A stretch of DNA of 64,000 nucleotides, taken from the NCBI GenBank assembly GCA_019637995.1, contig JAHBUQ010000005.1, positions 62,001 to 126,000 of the forward strand, written 5' to 3'. The position numbers and the translations under genes were made by a program. The stretch's first letter is position 1, and the number at the start of each line of letters is the position of its first letter. Source of the DNA: Ignavibacteriota bacterium. GTDB lineage: Bacteria; Bacteroidota; Ignavibacteria; Kapaibacteriales; UBA2268. Shown here piece after piece: positions 8,973-16,163 of this stretch. The notes under the pieces were generated by a model. The model worked only from the letters and a program-made list of their open reading frames with translations, did no database searches and was not told the DNA's origin.

Positions 8973-9326
8973 AATAGAAAAATGTTATTCATACCATCTG
9001 ATAATTATGCTTAAAATGATGATTTTCAAAAATTCTCAAAATTTTGATCCGGCAATAAATGCCATAGCCATGTTATCTGATGCAACACTATACCTACTAA
9101 AAACCACCATCGCTAAAAATAGTGGGGCATCCCAACATACCATGTTTACTTAATCTCTACCAAGTCGTTTCTAAACAACTTTGAATTGTCTTTGAACTTA
9201 TACTTGTCAAAGTATGTAAACGTTTAACTGAACTAAAATGCAACCGTTTTTTGAATATTTTAAATGTAATTTACTCTAAGAATTTCGTAACATAATTTTA
9301 GAATTTTTATAACAACAGAAATTGAA
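8973..9326. other. Intergenic region at the join of cargo and replication module
   Basis: 354 AT-rich bases between a plus-strand gene and the end of the minus-strand replication operon. Apart from the 48-codon frame at 9007-9153, I see no terminator hairpin, tRNA or repeat. It would be a natural place for an internal boundary between modules. Confidence 0.45.
9007..9153 (+). CDS. Possible small protein, 48 residues
   Basis: An ATG-initiated frame of 48 codons with reasonable amino-acid composition (contains NFDPAINAIAMLSDATLYLL, hydrophobic in the middle). There is no clear ribosome binding site and no recognised family. It may be a chance frame. Confidence 0.2.
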   Translation: MLKMMIFKNSQNFDPAINAIAMLSDATLYLLKTTIAKNSGASQHTMFT

Positions 9327-9947
9327 TTATCTTTTTCCACGCCAAGATTCACCCTTCATTGGTATAACATTAAACATTTCTTTCATCCTATCAAAAACTT
9401 TACCTGAAAAACGTTGCTGTAGTTGTTTTAGGTCTAAATTTGATGTTGCGAAAGTTTTATAACCGTAACTTGTAAACATTCTGTATCTACGGCTCAAAAG
9501 AACATCAATAGGATCTTCGACAGTTCCAAAATGATAATGTTTTCCGCTGTCCTCACCCAAGTCATCAATCCCGATATTTGCTTCCTTATTGAAGTTTTCA
9601 ATACTTGGACGTCCGGTTTTTGTAAATTCATCAATAACTGTATCTGAATCAAACATTTCAAAAGTGTTTCTCAAATTCCTTTTAATTGTAAAAATTTGAA
9701 AAATATCTAATGCCATTGTTTTACCCGTACCATAACCTCCATTTATTAACAACCCTTTCTTTAAGTCGTGATTAAATTTATCGTCATTAGTAAAGTAATA
9801 TTTTAGCTCTTGAAAAACTACTTTATTATCATGATTAATTTCAAACTTCGAGTTTAAAGTTTTGCCTATCAGATTTAATAACTCATCGTCGCTCAGGTCT
9901 TTTACTTCTAACCTTTTTAGTATTTGTCCTAAAATTTGTATTTTCAT
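9327..9947 (-). CDS. DnaC/IstB-like helicase loader ATPase
   Basis: An AAA+ ATPase of 206 residues from the ATG at 9947. This start is preferred over an upstream TTG at 9959 because GGAG lies seven bases before it. Walker A is GGYGTGKT (about 70-77), Walker B is GIDDLGED (D128-D129), a sensor-like ATSNLDLKQL follows, and the C-terminus FDRMKEMFNVI...GESWRG is typical of DnaC-type loaders. The role is loading the host replicative helicase on DNA opened by the initiator encoded just upstream, from which it is separated by only 12 bases. The pair mirrors lambda O and P or satellite rep/loader pairs. No sign of decay. Confidence 0.82.
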   Translation of the reverse strand: MKIQILGQILKRLEVKDLSDDELLNLIGKTLNSKFEINHDNKVVFQELKYYFTNDDKFNHDLKKGLLINGGYGTGKTMALDIFQIFTIKRNLRNTFEMFDSDTVIDEFTKTGRPSIENFNKEANIGIDDLGEDSGKHYHFGTVEDPIDVLLSRRYRMFTSYGYKTFATSNLDLKQLQQRFSGKVFDRMKEMFNVIPMKGESWRGKR

Positions 9948-9959
9948 GTGGTACTCCAA

Positions 9960-10976
9960 TTATACATTATCAAAAGTTAAATTATAATTACCTTTACCAT
10001 TAGCTTGACCAACAGATGAAGATGTATTCTTTTTATTAGCATTTAAATTCTCAAGAATATTACCAAGTTTAGAAAACATGGTAAGTAGTGAATCAGGCCT
10101 AATGTACTTATCCTTAATACTTAAAGCATCTTTGAACAATTGCCTTAAATACTCAGTAAGTTCTTCCTCACTCATTTCAGGCTTACTTTGCTTGAAATAG
10201 TCCAAAAGGTGTTTAACTGCTTTGTTGTCTCTACCATACTTTACAGGCCAAAGAAAATTTTTATTTAACTGATATTCTTCCATCCAGATATCAAGTACCA
10301 TTGCGTTTAACGATTTAGCTTTAACAGAATTAGGTTCAATTATCTGTGGAGCTGCTTTAGCTTCTTCTTTCTTCTTCATTCTCTTACCTTTTTCTATAAC
10401 ATTATTATCTTCAACGAAAATATTTTTTTCGTTAATATTATTATCTATATCTATAGTATCTATAGGTGTAGTCATTTTTTTCGTTTTGTAAGTCATTTTT
10501 TCCGTTTTGTAAGTCATTCCATTTTCATCATTGTTGTAAGCTATTGATATATCGTTATTTACAACGTCGTTTTGTAAGTCATTTTTTTCGTTTTGTAAGT
10601 CATTTTTTTCGTTTTGTAAGTCATTTTTTAATAAATGGTTGACGGTTACAATAGTAAACTTGCTTGTTGGTGTCAAAGATATTTCGCCTTGAGTTTCTAA
10701 ATACTTCAAAATACGGTGAACTGTTTTCTGCGGTACATTTAATTTTTGTGATAATTCATACGTTCCGATACTGATTTTACCTATTGAAAGTCCACCCTTC
10801 GCCCACTTAGCTTGGTAGATGAGGTAGTTGAAAATGATATGATAGTTGGGTTTAAGATACCACTTTTTATTCCAATAATGGTCGGGTATCATTGCAAATG
10901 AACCAGTTTTTTTGATAGCTGGAGTAAGACCAGATTCAAGTTCAAGATTTGCACTATTTTGAAGTTTAGAATTCAT
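9960..10976 (-). CDS. Replication initiator with winged-helix domain and internal repeats
   Basis: A 338-residue protein. Residues about 25-115 form a winged-helix DNA-binding domain (helix-turn-helix around IGTYELSQKLNVPQKTVHRI), typical of phage and plasmid replisome organisers. The middle (about 115-170) is low complexity and encoded by two sets of 21-bp DNA repeats, giving NDLQNEK repeats in one frame and MTYKTEK/K repeats in another. The C-terminal part, after a basic linker (GKRMKKKEEAKAA), is helical and probably contacts the loader or helicase. It ends 12 bases before the loader start. The DNA repeats probably act as the origin that this protein binds. Specific family membership was not checked. 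Confidence 0.78.
   Translation of the reverse strand: MNSKLQNSANLELESGLTPAIKKTGSFAMIPDHYWNKKWYLKPNYHIIFNYLIYQAKWAKGGLSIGKISIGTYELSQKLNVPQKTVHRILKYLETQGEISLTPTSKFTIVTVNHLLKNDLQNEKNDLQNEKNDLQNDVVNNDISIAYNNDENGMTYKTEKMTYKTKKMTTPIDTIDIDNNINEKNIFVEDNNVIEKGKRMKKKEEAKAAPQIIEPNSVKAKSLNAMVLDIWMEEYQLNKNFLWPVKYGRDNKAVKHLLDYFKQSKPEMSEEELTEYLRQLFKDALSIKDKYIRPDSLLTMFSKLGNILENLNANKKNTSSSVGQANGKGNYNLTFDNV
10466..10625. repeat. Candidate replication origin: 21-bp iterons around an inverted repeat
   Basis: The core cgttttgtaagtcatt occurs at 10482-10497, 10503-10518, 10568-10583, 10589-10604 and 10610-10625, with a degenerate copy near 10466-10475. Within each array the period is exactly 21 bp. The two arrays are 65 bp apart, so the gene reads them in different frames. 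Between them gttgtaa (10533-10539) and ttacaac (10559-10565) form an inverted repeat around an AT-rich core. Conservation at DNA level despite the frame change indicates binding sites rather than a protein repeat. This arrangement inside an initiator gene resembles lambda ori within O. Confidence 0.75.
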
Positions 10977-11011
10977 TTAGCTCTTAATTTTTATTACTCT
11001 TTTTAAAATTT

Positions 11012-11049
11012 GCCGGATGAGAGAAAGAGCTATAGAACTCCCATCCGGC
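11012..11049. promoter_or_regulatory. Intergenic GC-rich hairpin (gccggatg stem)
   Basis: gccggatg (11012-11019) pairs perfectly with catccggc (11042-11049), between the stop of the 205-residue gene and the initiator start. It is one of six GC-rich palindromes placed between genes of this operon. It lacks a T tract on the coding strand, so it looks more like an RNA processing, stability or binding element than a terminator. Confidence 0.55.
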
Positions 11050-11094
11050 TAGCTGGTTAATTAAGCCACCTATTGTTAGTACATAGTATATATT

Positions 11095-11712
11095 CTAATT
11101 ATTATATATATCGAGAATTTCCATGCTGGGGTTGATTATTTTTAAACCGGTCAACTTAACTTCTTTCATTGTCATGATATTGAGAACATCATTCGTTGTT
11201 AATCGTTTCCAATTCGATGTTTCAACATCTCTTACCTCAATATTCAACCATTTATCCTTGTATATCGTTTTTAATGAGAATAGGACATCATAATACGATT
11301 CGTTATCATAAAGGAAATTCTCCAGAGCATTGAAATACTTCTCATTAATTCTTCCATGACTTTTGCAATAACTCCTGTATTCGTACCAACTCATTAGATC
11401 TATATCTGAACTTACTTCAAATCTGTAATATCCTTTGCTTACTTTCGTTGCCTCCTTCATGTCTGTAATCTGCTGATATTCAGGTATATCATATGACATG
11501 ATAATTCCGTTCTTTGCTATCTTATCCAACGACATATTGGGATCAACAGGTTTCGCTGGTAAAATACTTTTCGCGAAGACTGGATTTGTTGTTAAGCTAA
11601 CACATGACCGCTCACCAAATTCCGTAAAACCTTTGCTCAGCTTTATGACTTTTTGAGTAAGAATATTTTTCATGTGAATTCCTTTTGTGTAATGAAAAAT
11701 TCTCTCTTCCAT
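11095..11712 (-). CDS. Unknown protein, 205 residues (possible ADP-ribosyltransferase-like fold)
   Basis: The start ATG follows AAAGGAG at good spacing. The N-terminus IFHYTKGIHMKNILTQKVIK with a later GERSCVSLTTNP resembles the H-Y-T ... IL ... start seen in several DarT or ART-like fold proteins, but the catalytic residues of such enzymes cannot be confirmed by eye. No signal peptide or membrane segment is present. It sits between a DUF5131 fossil and the replication genes in the element operon. It could be an effector, a toxin-like enzyme or a structural helper of the satellite. Functional call is tentative. Confidence 0.6.
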   Translation of the reverse strand: MEERIFHYTKGIHMKNILTQKVIKLSKGFTEFGERSCVSLTTNPVFAKSILPAKPVDPNMSLDKIAKNGIIMSYDIPEYQQITDMKEATKVSKGYYRFEVSSDIDLMSWYEYRSYCKSHGRINEKYFNALENFLYDNESYYDVLFSLKTIYKDKWLNIEVRDVETSNWKRLTTNDVLNIMTMKEVKLTGLKIINPSMEILDIYNN

Positions 11713-11727
11713 AAAAACTCCTTTTAT

Positions 11728-11802
11728 TTATAAAATATTAGTTAAATGTAAGTGCTTAGGATTCCAAGTTGCGCCAGTCCATTCTATTTTTGATGTGCTC
11801 AT
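11728..11802 (-). pseudogene. 24-codon fossil of a phage Gp37/Gp68 (DUF5131) gene
   Basis: The frame starts at ATG 11802, one base after the upstream stop, with GAGG before it, and ends at TAA 11728. Its first 15 codons read MSTSKIEWTGATWNP, which matches the strongly conserved N-terminus of the phage Gp37/Gp68 family (DUF5131). The family then continues for over 200 residues with a cysteine cluster; here the frame turns into KHLHLTNIL and stops. It is therefore a deletion remnant that kept its start and ribosome site, or a tiny peptide gene derived from one. Confidence 0.55.
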
Positions 11803-11803
11803 C

Positions 11804-12268
11804 TTAACCTCTTATTCCAATGTGATTTTCTTTGAGTATTTTCATCAATTTCTCGCGCCCAATACTATTAATTATCTGAATATCTTCCTCATTATCCGGC
11901 GTTAAGATGCTCTCGAAGTCAATATCACCGAAAGGTGTTTCTGTCTCGTCATTATCAAATACCGGTAGTACATTGACTGATTCCTGCACTTTTTTAGAGT
12001 ATTTAAAGTGAGTTAGCTTCAAGAAGCGGTAATGTCTTTGTAAATCACAAAATGTTTTAAATTTCATCTGTCGCAATTGACTTAAAATTCTCTCCATTGA
12101 GCTTTCAATAATCTTCTTATAAGATATAAGCTCTTGGTATTTATTAGATTCATTCTCGGTATCTAAAATTTCCAGTTGATAGCTTATTCTTATTATTTCG
12201 TTTTGGAACGAATATAGAATTGAATCAATTTCCATGTCATCCCATTTACACACAACAGATTGTGCCAT
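11804..12268 (-). CDS. Unknown protein, 154 residues, helical
   Basis: A soluble, mostly helical protein; the ATG at 12268 follows AGAGG. Residues 15-110 look like long amphipathic helices with coiled-coil character (NKYQELISYKKIIESSMERI), followed by an acidic C-terminal part (FDNDETETPFGDIDFESIL). It starts 23 bases after the preceding gene and belongs to the element operon. I do not recognise a family. A small regulatory or interaction protein would fit, but nothing in the sequence shows it. Confidence 0.65.
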   Translation of the reverse strand: MAQSVVCKWDDMEIDSILYSFQNEIIRISYQLEILDTENESNKYQELISYKKIIESSMERILSQLRQMKFKTFCDLQRHYRFLKLTHFKYSKKVQESVNVLPVFDNDETETPFGDIDFESILTPDNEEDIQIINSIGREKLMKILKENHIGIRG

Positions 12269-12291
12269 ATTTACCTCTTTAAATTTTAAAA

Positions 12292-12855
12292 TTAATTGAT
12301 TAAAAAATTGTCAATATCAATAGGTTTTCCAAGAACTTCCTGACATTGGTCAGAAAATTGCTGTAAAGTAATTATTCGTTGTTCGTTTCGTTTCTTTTCA
12401 CATTCTTCTTGTTTTTCAATTGTTTGTTTAACTTCCACCATGAACTGCTCATACTCGGCTTCACTTCTTAGTAGTTTAGGTAGAAATTCCCACATATATC
12501 CCCAATCCGATTCAATTCGTTCCATAGCTGCTAAATGTTTTTCTGAATCTAAAATAAAAACTTTAGGGGAACAACCTAATTCCAATCTTGTTTCCAGTGC
12601 CTTGTTTGACAACTCACTAAATTTTATTCTGTTCTCTTCAATTGATATATCGTTATTCGATAAAAAAACAAATAGTTCTCCTTTGTCGGCACATACTTTA
12701 GCTAAATTCGGTTCACTTTCGTTAAAAAACACCTCTGAAGCATCTCTTATAACCAATACAACATAATCACTACTTAAAAACACGAAAGTATCTGCATCTG
12801 CAATTTTCATTCTTTTGAGTAAGTCGTTGTAATATGCTCTATCTTCTGTTGTCAT
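12292..12855 (-). CDS. Unknown protein, 187 residues
   Basis: I choose the ATG at 12855 because CGGAG precedes it; the longer reading from 12894 would run through an intergenic hairpin. The protein (starting MTTEDRAYYNDLLKRMKIAD) has an alpha/beta N-terminal half with strands TFVFLSSDYVVLVIRD and a helical, charged C-terminal half with coiled-coil tendency (KQTIEKQEECEKKRNEQRI). No catalytic motif or membrane segment is seen. It lies mid-operon in the element. Function unknown. Confidence 0.65.
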   Translation of the reverse strand: MTTEDRAYYNDLLKRMKIADADTFVFLSSDYVVLVIRDASEVFFNESEPNLAKVCADKGELFVFLSNNDISIEENRIKFSELSNKALETRLELGCSPKVFILDSEKHLAAMERIESDWGYMWEFLPKLLRSEAEYEQFMVEVKQTIEKQEECEKKRNEQRIITLQQFSDQCQEVLGKPIDIDNFLIN

Positions 12856-12886
12856 ATTTCTCCGTAAAATATATTTTTTAAAATGT

Positions 12887-12907
12887 CCCGGCACATGATA
12901 TGCCGGG
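12887..12907. promoter_or_regulatory. Intergenic GC-rich hairpin (cccggca stem)
   Basis: cccggca (12887-12893) and tgccggg (12901-12907) form a perfect 7-bp stem with a 7-base loop between two element genes, about 30 bases before the start at 12855. It explains why the upstream ATG at 12894 is unlikely to be used, since that codon is in the loop. Confidence 0.55.
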
Positions 12908-12918
12908 TATTATTTGAT

Positions 12919-13608
12919 TTATGTACTTTCCGTCAGTTGAATTTCAGAATCCACATTCATATTGCTCATATCACCTGATATTACAATATCATCAATCTTG
13001 TTCACAGTTGCTGCAACATTGTCAATAATTACATTACCAGATTCAGCTATTAATGACCGAGAATTAGAAACTAATTCTTGAACTTTGTTGATTTCATCAA
13101 ACTCTCCTGGCATATAAATTACTGGCATTGTTATCTTGCTTCTCCCGTAAAATTTCATATTCCTGGGAACAGGAGACTCTTTTTTGAAATATGTATCAAT
13201 ATTCTGCTGAATATGTTTCTTGGACATCTTAATCAGGAATTTCTTTTCGTCAACAAAAGCAATTCTGTCAACTTTCAAACGTTTACCAACCTTATTACAA
13301 TACGAATCCATAATTAGAAATGGTACTTCATGAGGTATGTTCTCGTAATAGTAATTCATCAATCGGAAGCCCATCTCAGCTAATTCATAAATTGCCACTG
13401 GTGCTTTTAAATTTTGTTGAATTTTAGCTTCTTTGTTTTCGCTATATAACGCAATTTCATCCAAACCCAATATGAAGTATGAATCGTCTTTCATCCTGAT
13501 TATTACTGCATCACCAAATTGAATGGCGAAGTCGTTTATTGAATAACGTAACGGGTCTAATAGCTTGAATGCACATCGTTGCTTATTCTTAATTGTGGTA
13601 TAATCCAT
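12919..13608 (-). CDS. Unknown protein, 229 residues
   Basis: The ATG at 13608 has a strong ribosome site (AGGAGGGTATC before it). The body is alpha/beta with strand-rich stretches (AVIIRMKDDSYFILGLDEIA near 33-52; VPFLIMDSYCNKVGKRLKVD) and an acidic C-terminal tail. The segment around residue 30-50 resembles a similar segment in the 261-residue gene two positions upstream (VLIVMKNQESYLYIPFLKL), suggesting distant paralogy. No family is recognised. Possibly a structural or phage-interference protein of the element. Confidence 0.65.
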   Translation of the reverse strand: MDYTTIKNKQRCAFKLLDPLRYSINDFAIQFGDAVIIRMKDDSYFILGLDEIALYSENKEAKIQQNLKAPVAIYELAEMGFRLMNYYYENIPHEVPFLIMDSYCNKVGKRLKVDRIAFVDEKKFLIKMSKKHIQQNIDTYFKKESPVPRNMKFYGRSKITMPVIYMPGEFDEINKVQELVSNSRSLIAESGNVIIDNVAATVNKIDDIVISGDMSNMNVDSEIQLTEST

Positions 13609-13755
13609 GATACCCTCCTAATAAGTAAAAAAAAGTTTATTTTAAATCTCAAATTTCTTCTAACAAAGACTTCATTTTCCAGTTATTCAATAATATCAAA
13701 TCCGTAAACTTGATTAGATATATCATCAATATTAAATAACTTATAATTAATATTG

Positions 13756-13777
13756 CCGGCGGCACTTATACCGCCGG
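13756..13777. promoter_or_regulatory. Intergenic GC-rich hairpin (ccggcgg stem)
   Basis: ccggcgg (13756-13762) pairs with ccgccgg (13771-13777) just downstream of the 170-residue gene's stop. It is very GC-rich for its surroundings, with no T tract. Same placement as the other hairpins of this operon. Confidence 0.55.
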
Positions 13778-13787
13778 ATGTTAATTG

Positions 13788-14300
13788 TTATAGAATCCCC
13801 AAAATTTCATTCATCGAAGCAACTTGTTCCGGTGGTAATATAATTTCTGATTGTTCCTGATAATCCACTTTAGTAGTTTCTTTGCCAATATTAGCTTTTT
13901 CTTCTTCCGTGTACCAAACCAGACCGTATTCGTCAACTTCATAACCTAAATATTTTATCAGTTCTTCATAACTCCATTTACCAGAAACAAATTCGTAAAA
14001 AGAATAAGGATTAAAAAGATGTAGTCCAATTTTTTTTGCTAATGATCGCGTCCCTATCCACCAATCTGGGGTTGGTTCCCCATAATATGGAGTTTCGTGT
14101 TCTTTGCTGTAATAATGCCTTTTTGCCGTTCTATCTAAACCAATAGCAATAGCTATTAACTCCCAAGGGTTAATTGAATAAGACATCCTGATTTTATCAA
14201 TTGCTTCTGCCTCTTCTTTTTCCATTGCATAGAAGAGTTCATAATTATAATAATTATCATATTCGTCTTCATTCAATGGTTCGTCATAGTATTTCTCCAT
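13788..14300 (-). CDS. Unknown protein, 170 residues
   Basis: An acidic, aromatic-rich soluble protein. The ATG at 14300 follows AAGGAG with good spacing. The N-terminal 35 residues are rich in Glu, Asp and Tyr (YDEPLNEDEYDNYYNYELF). A tryptophan-rich middle (TPDWWIGTRSLAKKIGLHLF) and a repeated WSYEELIKYLGYEV segment suggest a small helical domain. The acidic N-terminus could mimic DNA, a common strategy of phage anti-restriction or anti-defence proteins, but this is only a compositional hint. No known family is recognised. Confidence 0.62.
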   Translation of the reverse strand: MEKYYDEPLNEDEYDNYYNYELFYAMEKEEAEAIDKIRMSYSINPWELIAIAIGLDRTAKRHYYSKEHETPYYGEPTPDWWIGTRSLAKKIGLHLFNPYSFYEFVSGKWSYEELIKYLGYEVDEYGLVWYTEEEKANIGKETTKVDYQEQSEIILPPEQVASMNEILGIL

Positions 14301-14319
14301 TTCAGTCTCCTTCTAAATT

Positions 14320-14341
14320 TTACCGGAGTTGCCCCCGGTAA
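14320..14341. promoter_or_regulatory. Intergenic hairpin (ttaccgg stem)
   Basis: ttaccgg (14320-14326) pairs with ccggtaa (14335-14341), followed on the coding strand by the AAGGAG site and ATG of the 170-residue gene. Order: stop, hairpin, ribosome site, start. Confidence 0.55.
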
Positions 14342-14355
14342 TTTGTTAATAAAAA

Positions 14356-15141
14356 TTAAATGTTGCTTTGTCTTCTTTTAGACAATAATTCATCAAGATA
14401 TTCCTTGCCCTCGTTACCTTTAGTTGCTAATTCTCGGAATCTCTCAAAGTCCGCTTCTGTCATTGGATACTGACTATTTGTTGAATCAATAACGACAAAA
14501 GGATATTCTTTCTTATCAAGTTTGCTGATGGCATCTAAATCTATGGTTATACCATTTTCTGCAACAATTGCATCTTTACCAATAATTACAGATTTTACAT
14601 CCTTATCATTGTATGAAGATGATTTGGGAGTTCCAAAATACTTGTTCAATGCAGAATTTCGGTCTGAAATTGGTAAAGAAAATATTTCGGGTAGAACTCG
14701 TTCAGCATTTGCTTGATTCATAATGCTCAAACTATCCAACCAATCTGGTGTATTGCTCAGCATCTTTGGTATGTCGCGTAAGTATGAAACGGTTTCAAAA
14801 TCAAAATTACTAAACAAGTCTTGTCTGAATAAGAAATCATCCATAAATACACGAGCCAAAATTAAGTATTCGGATTCAATCTTATCTTTCATTTTGATGA
14901 GTTTAAGAAAAGGAATATATAAATATGATTCCTGGTTTTTCATTACAATTAAAACACCATAGTTGTCAAGCAAGTGCCTTAATTCTTCTACTTTTTCTAT
15001 TGAAAACTTTTTTGTTGAGAGTTGAGTAGCTTTAGGTATCGGAGCAAATGCATCTTGATTACCATTATTCATCAATACTGATGAGCTTTTTGACGCTTGT
15101 TGTCCATTATTTCTACGGACTCTTTTTTTAGATTTTCCCAT
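14356..15141 (-). CDS. Unknown protein, 261 residues
   Basis: It starts with a very basic, probably disordered N-terminus (MGKSKKRVRRNNGQQASKSS) that could bind nucleic acid. A globular region follows, with VLIVMKNQESYLYIPFLKL at about 63-81 and a strand pair SVIIGKDAIVAENGITIDLD near 185-204. The first segment resembles one in the 229-residue gene and the second one in the 106-residue gene of the same operon, hinting at a shared domain set. No enzyme motif is visible. Confidence 0.65.
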   Translation of the reverse strand: MGKSKKRVRRNNGQQASKSSSVLMNNGNQDAFAPIPKATQLSTKKFSIEKVEELRHLLDNYGVLIVMKNQESYLYIPFLKLIKMKDKIESEYLILARVFMDDFLFRQDLFSNFDFETVSYLRDIPKMLSNTPDWLDSLSIMNQANAERVLPEIFSLPISDRNSALNKYFGTPKSSSYNDKDVKSVIIGKDAIVAENGITIDLDAISKLDKKEYPFVVIDSTNSQYPMTEADFERFRELATKGNEGKEYLDELLSKRRQSNI

Positions 15142-15162
15142 AACATTTATCTCTATATTTAT

Positions 15163-15192
15163 ACCCTGCTTGTTTAATATTCAGGGCAGGGT
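15163..15192. promoter_or_regulatory. Intergenic hairpin (accctgc stem)
   Basis: accctgc (15163-15169) pairs with gcagggt (15186-15192); an alternative ccctg/caggg pairing is nested in it. It lies between the 106- and 261-residue genes of the element operon. Confidence 0.5.
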
Positions 15193-15208
15193 TGTTAATA
15201 AAATAGTT

Positions 15209-15529
15209 TTACAAATTCTGTATCGATTCTACCAAGTTAATTACTAACTCAGCAGAATAGTCGCTGTACTTAAATGTACCAACAATATTCCATGCAAAAG
15301 AATAAATATAACTTTCTGCAAGACGGTACTCATAAGAGTAATTGGGATGCATCATCGGATTGGAACATTCCATTATTTGCTGAATAATGGATAAAGCATC
15401 AAATTCTCCGATAATTTGATTTTCTTTACCAATTATTACATTTACAACACCATCGATTTCATATATACAATCTTCGATGATTCCGTATCTGTCCCAGAGA
15501 TGTGACACGGGACTGATTTTTTCTGTCAT
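15209..15529 (-). CDS. Unknown protein, 106 residues
   Basis: A small soluble protein whose ATG at 15529 follows GAGGAG. A strand-rich N-terminal half (CIYEIDGVVNVIIGKENQII) precedes a helical C-terminal half (AESYIYSFAWNIVGTF...). It is the first gene after the excisionase-like gene in the operon, a position often held by regulators, but no helix-turn-helix is obvious. Function unknown. Confidence 0.6.
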   Translation of the reverse strand: MTEKISPVSHLWDRYGIIEDCIYEIDGVVNVIIGKENQIIGEFDALSIIQQIMECSNPMMHPNYSYEYRLAESYIYSFAWNIVGTFKYSDYSAELVINLVESIQNL

Positions 15530-15556
15530 AAAAACTCCTCATAAATGTTAATTAAA

Positions 15557-15570
15557 AGTACGGCCGTACT
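15557..15570. promoter_or_regulatory. Perfect 14-bp palindrome, possible operator
   Basis: agtacggccgtact is fully self-complementary and lies between the excisionase-like gene and the next gene. A perfect palindrome without a loop is more like a dimeric repressor site than an RNA hairpin. It is the most plausible operator in the element. Confidence 0.45.
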
Positions 15571-15628
15571 GTTTATTCCAAATTTCAAATTTCAATTTAT
15601 AAATTTCATAAATCATAAAATACTCTGT

Positions 15629-15931
15629 CTAATTCTGGCTAAATAAATGATCAATTGCTGACTTAGAAAAATAGAGCTTCCTACCGATCCTTGTGAATTT
15701 TAGTTCTCCTGATCGGCACATTTTCCAAACTGATGTAGAACTTAATTTAAGTTCCTGCATTACTTCTTTACGTGTGTAAAGTTTGTCTTCCTGAACCGGA
15801 TTTCCGAAATTCAATTTGTACTCCGATAGTTCTTGCCGTATTGTAGCTCTAACTAATTTTACAAGCTTTTCAGGTTTCAAAATATGTTTTCCTTCATAAT
15901 GATAATAAATTATATTCAAATATAATACCAT
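15629..15931 (-). CDS. Excisionase-like helix-turn-helix protein
   Basis: A 100-residue protein whose C-terminal half (YTRKEVMQELKLSSTSVWKM, then RIGRKLYFSKSAIDHLF) is the MerR/excisionase-type helix-turn-helix with a wing. Such proteins bend att-site DNA to steer the integrase towards excision, or regulate the element. The N-terminal start is uncertain. A match to the Bacteroidota -10 box (TATATTTG on the minus strand, 15924-15917) lies inside the first codons of the longest reading; if it is used, translation must begin later, for example at a TTG at 15880 preceded by AAGGA. It is the first gene of the leftward element operon. Confidence 0.75.
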   Translation of the reverse strand: MVLYLNIIYYHYEGKHILKPEKLVKLVRATIRQELSEYKLNFGNPVQEDKLYTRKEVMQELKLSSTSVWKMCRSGELKFTRIGRKLYFSKSAIDHLFSQN

Positions 15932-16163
15932 TTTTTACGCTTGATTCATCAGAAGTTAGTTTGTGTTTTTTTTTATTTCACAAACTGAGTTTTGTGGCTT
16001 TTTAATATATTTTAAAATATCATCAAGTTCTAATAAGTAATTTGGATTCAATTTTATAATGTTATAATCTGATATTAATAATTTATTGAATTTTGATCAT
16101 TATACAATATTATCTTAATCTTAAAGTTTCTAAACTAATAATTATTTAAAAACAGGATTTTGT
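15932..16163. other. Divergent control region of the element
   Basis: 232 AT-rich bases between the leftward operon and a rightward zinc-ribbon gene. It probably holds both promoters. I see no clear operator or hairpin apart from the palindrome further downstream at 15557. Confidence 0.4.

Noticed and set aside
9960-10976. Repeats in the initiator as a purely protein-level repeat
   Set aside because: The same DNA unit is read in two frames giving different peptides, so selection on protein sequence does not explain it.
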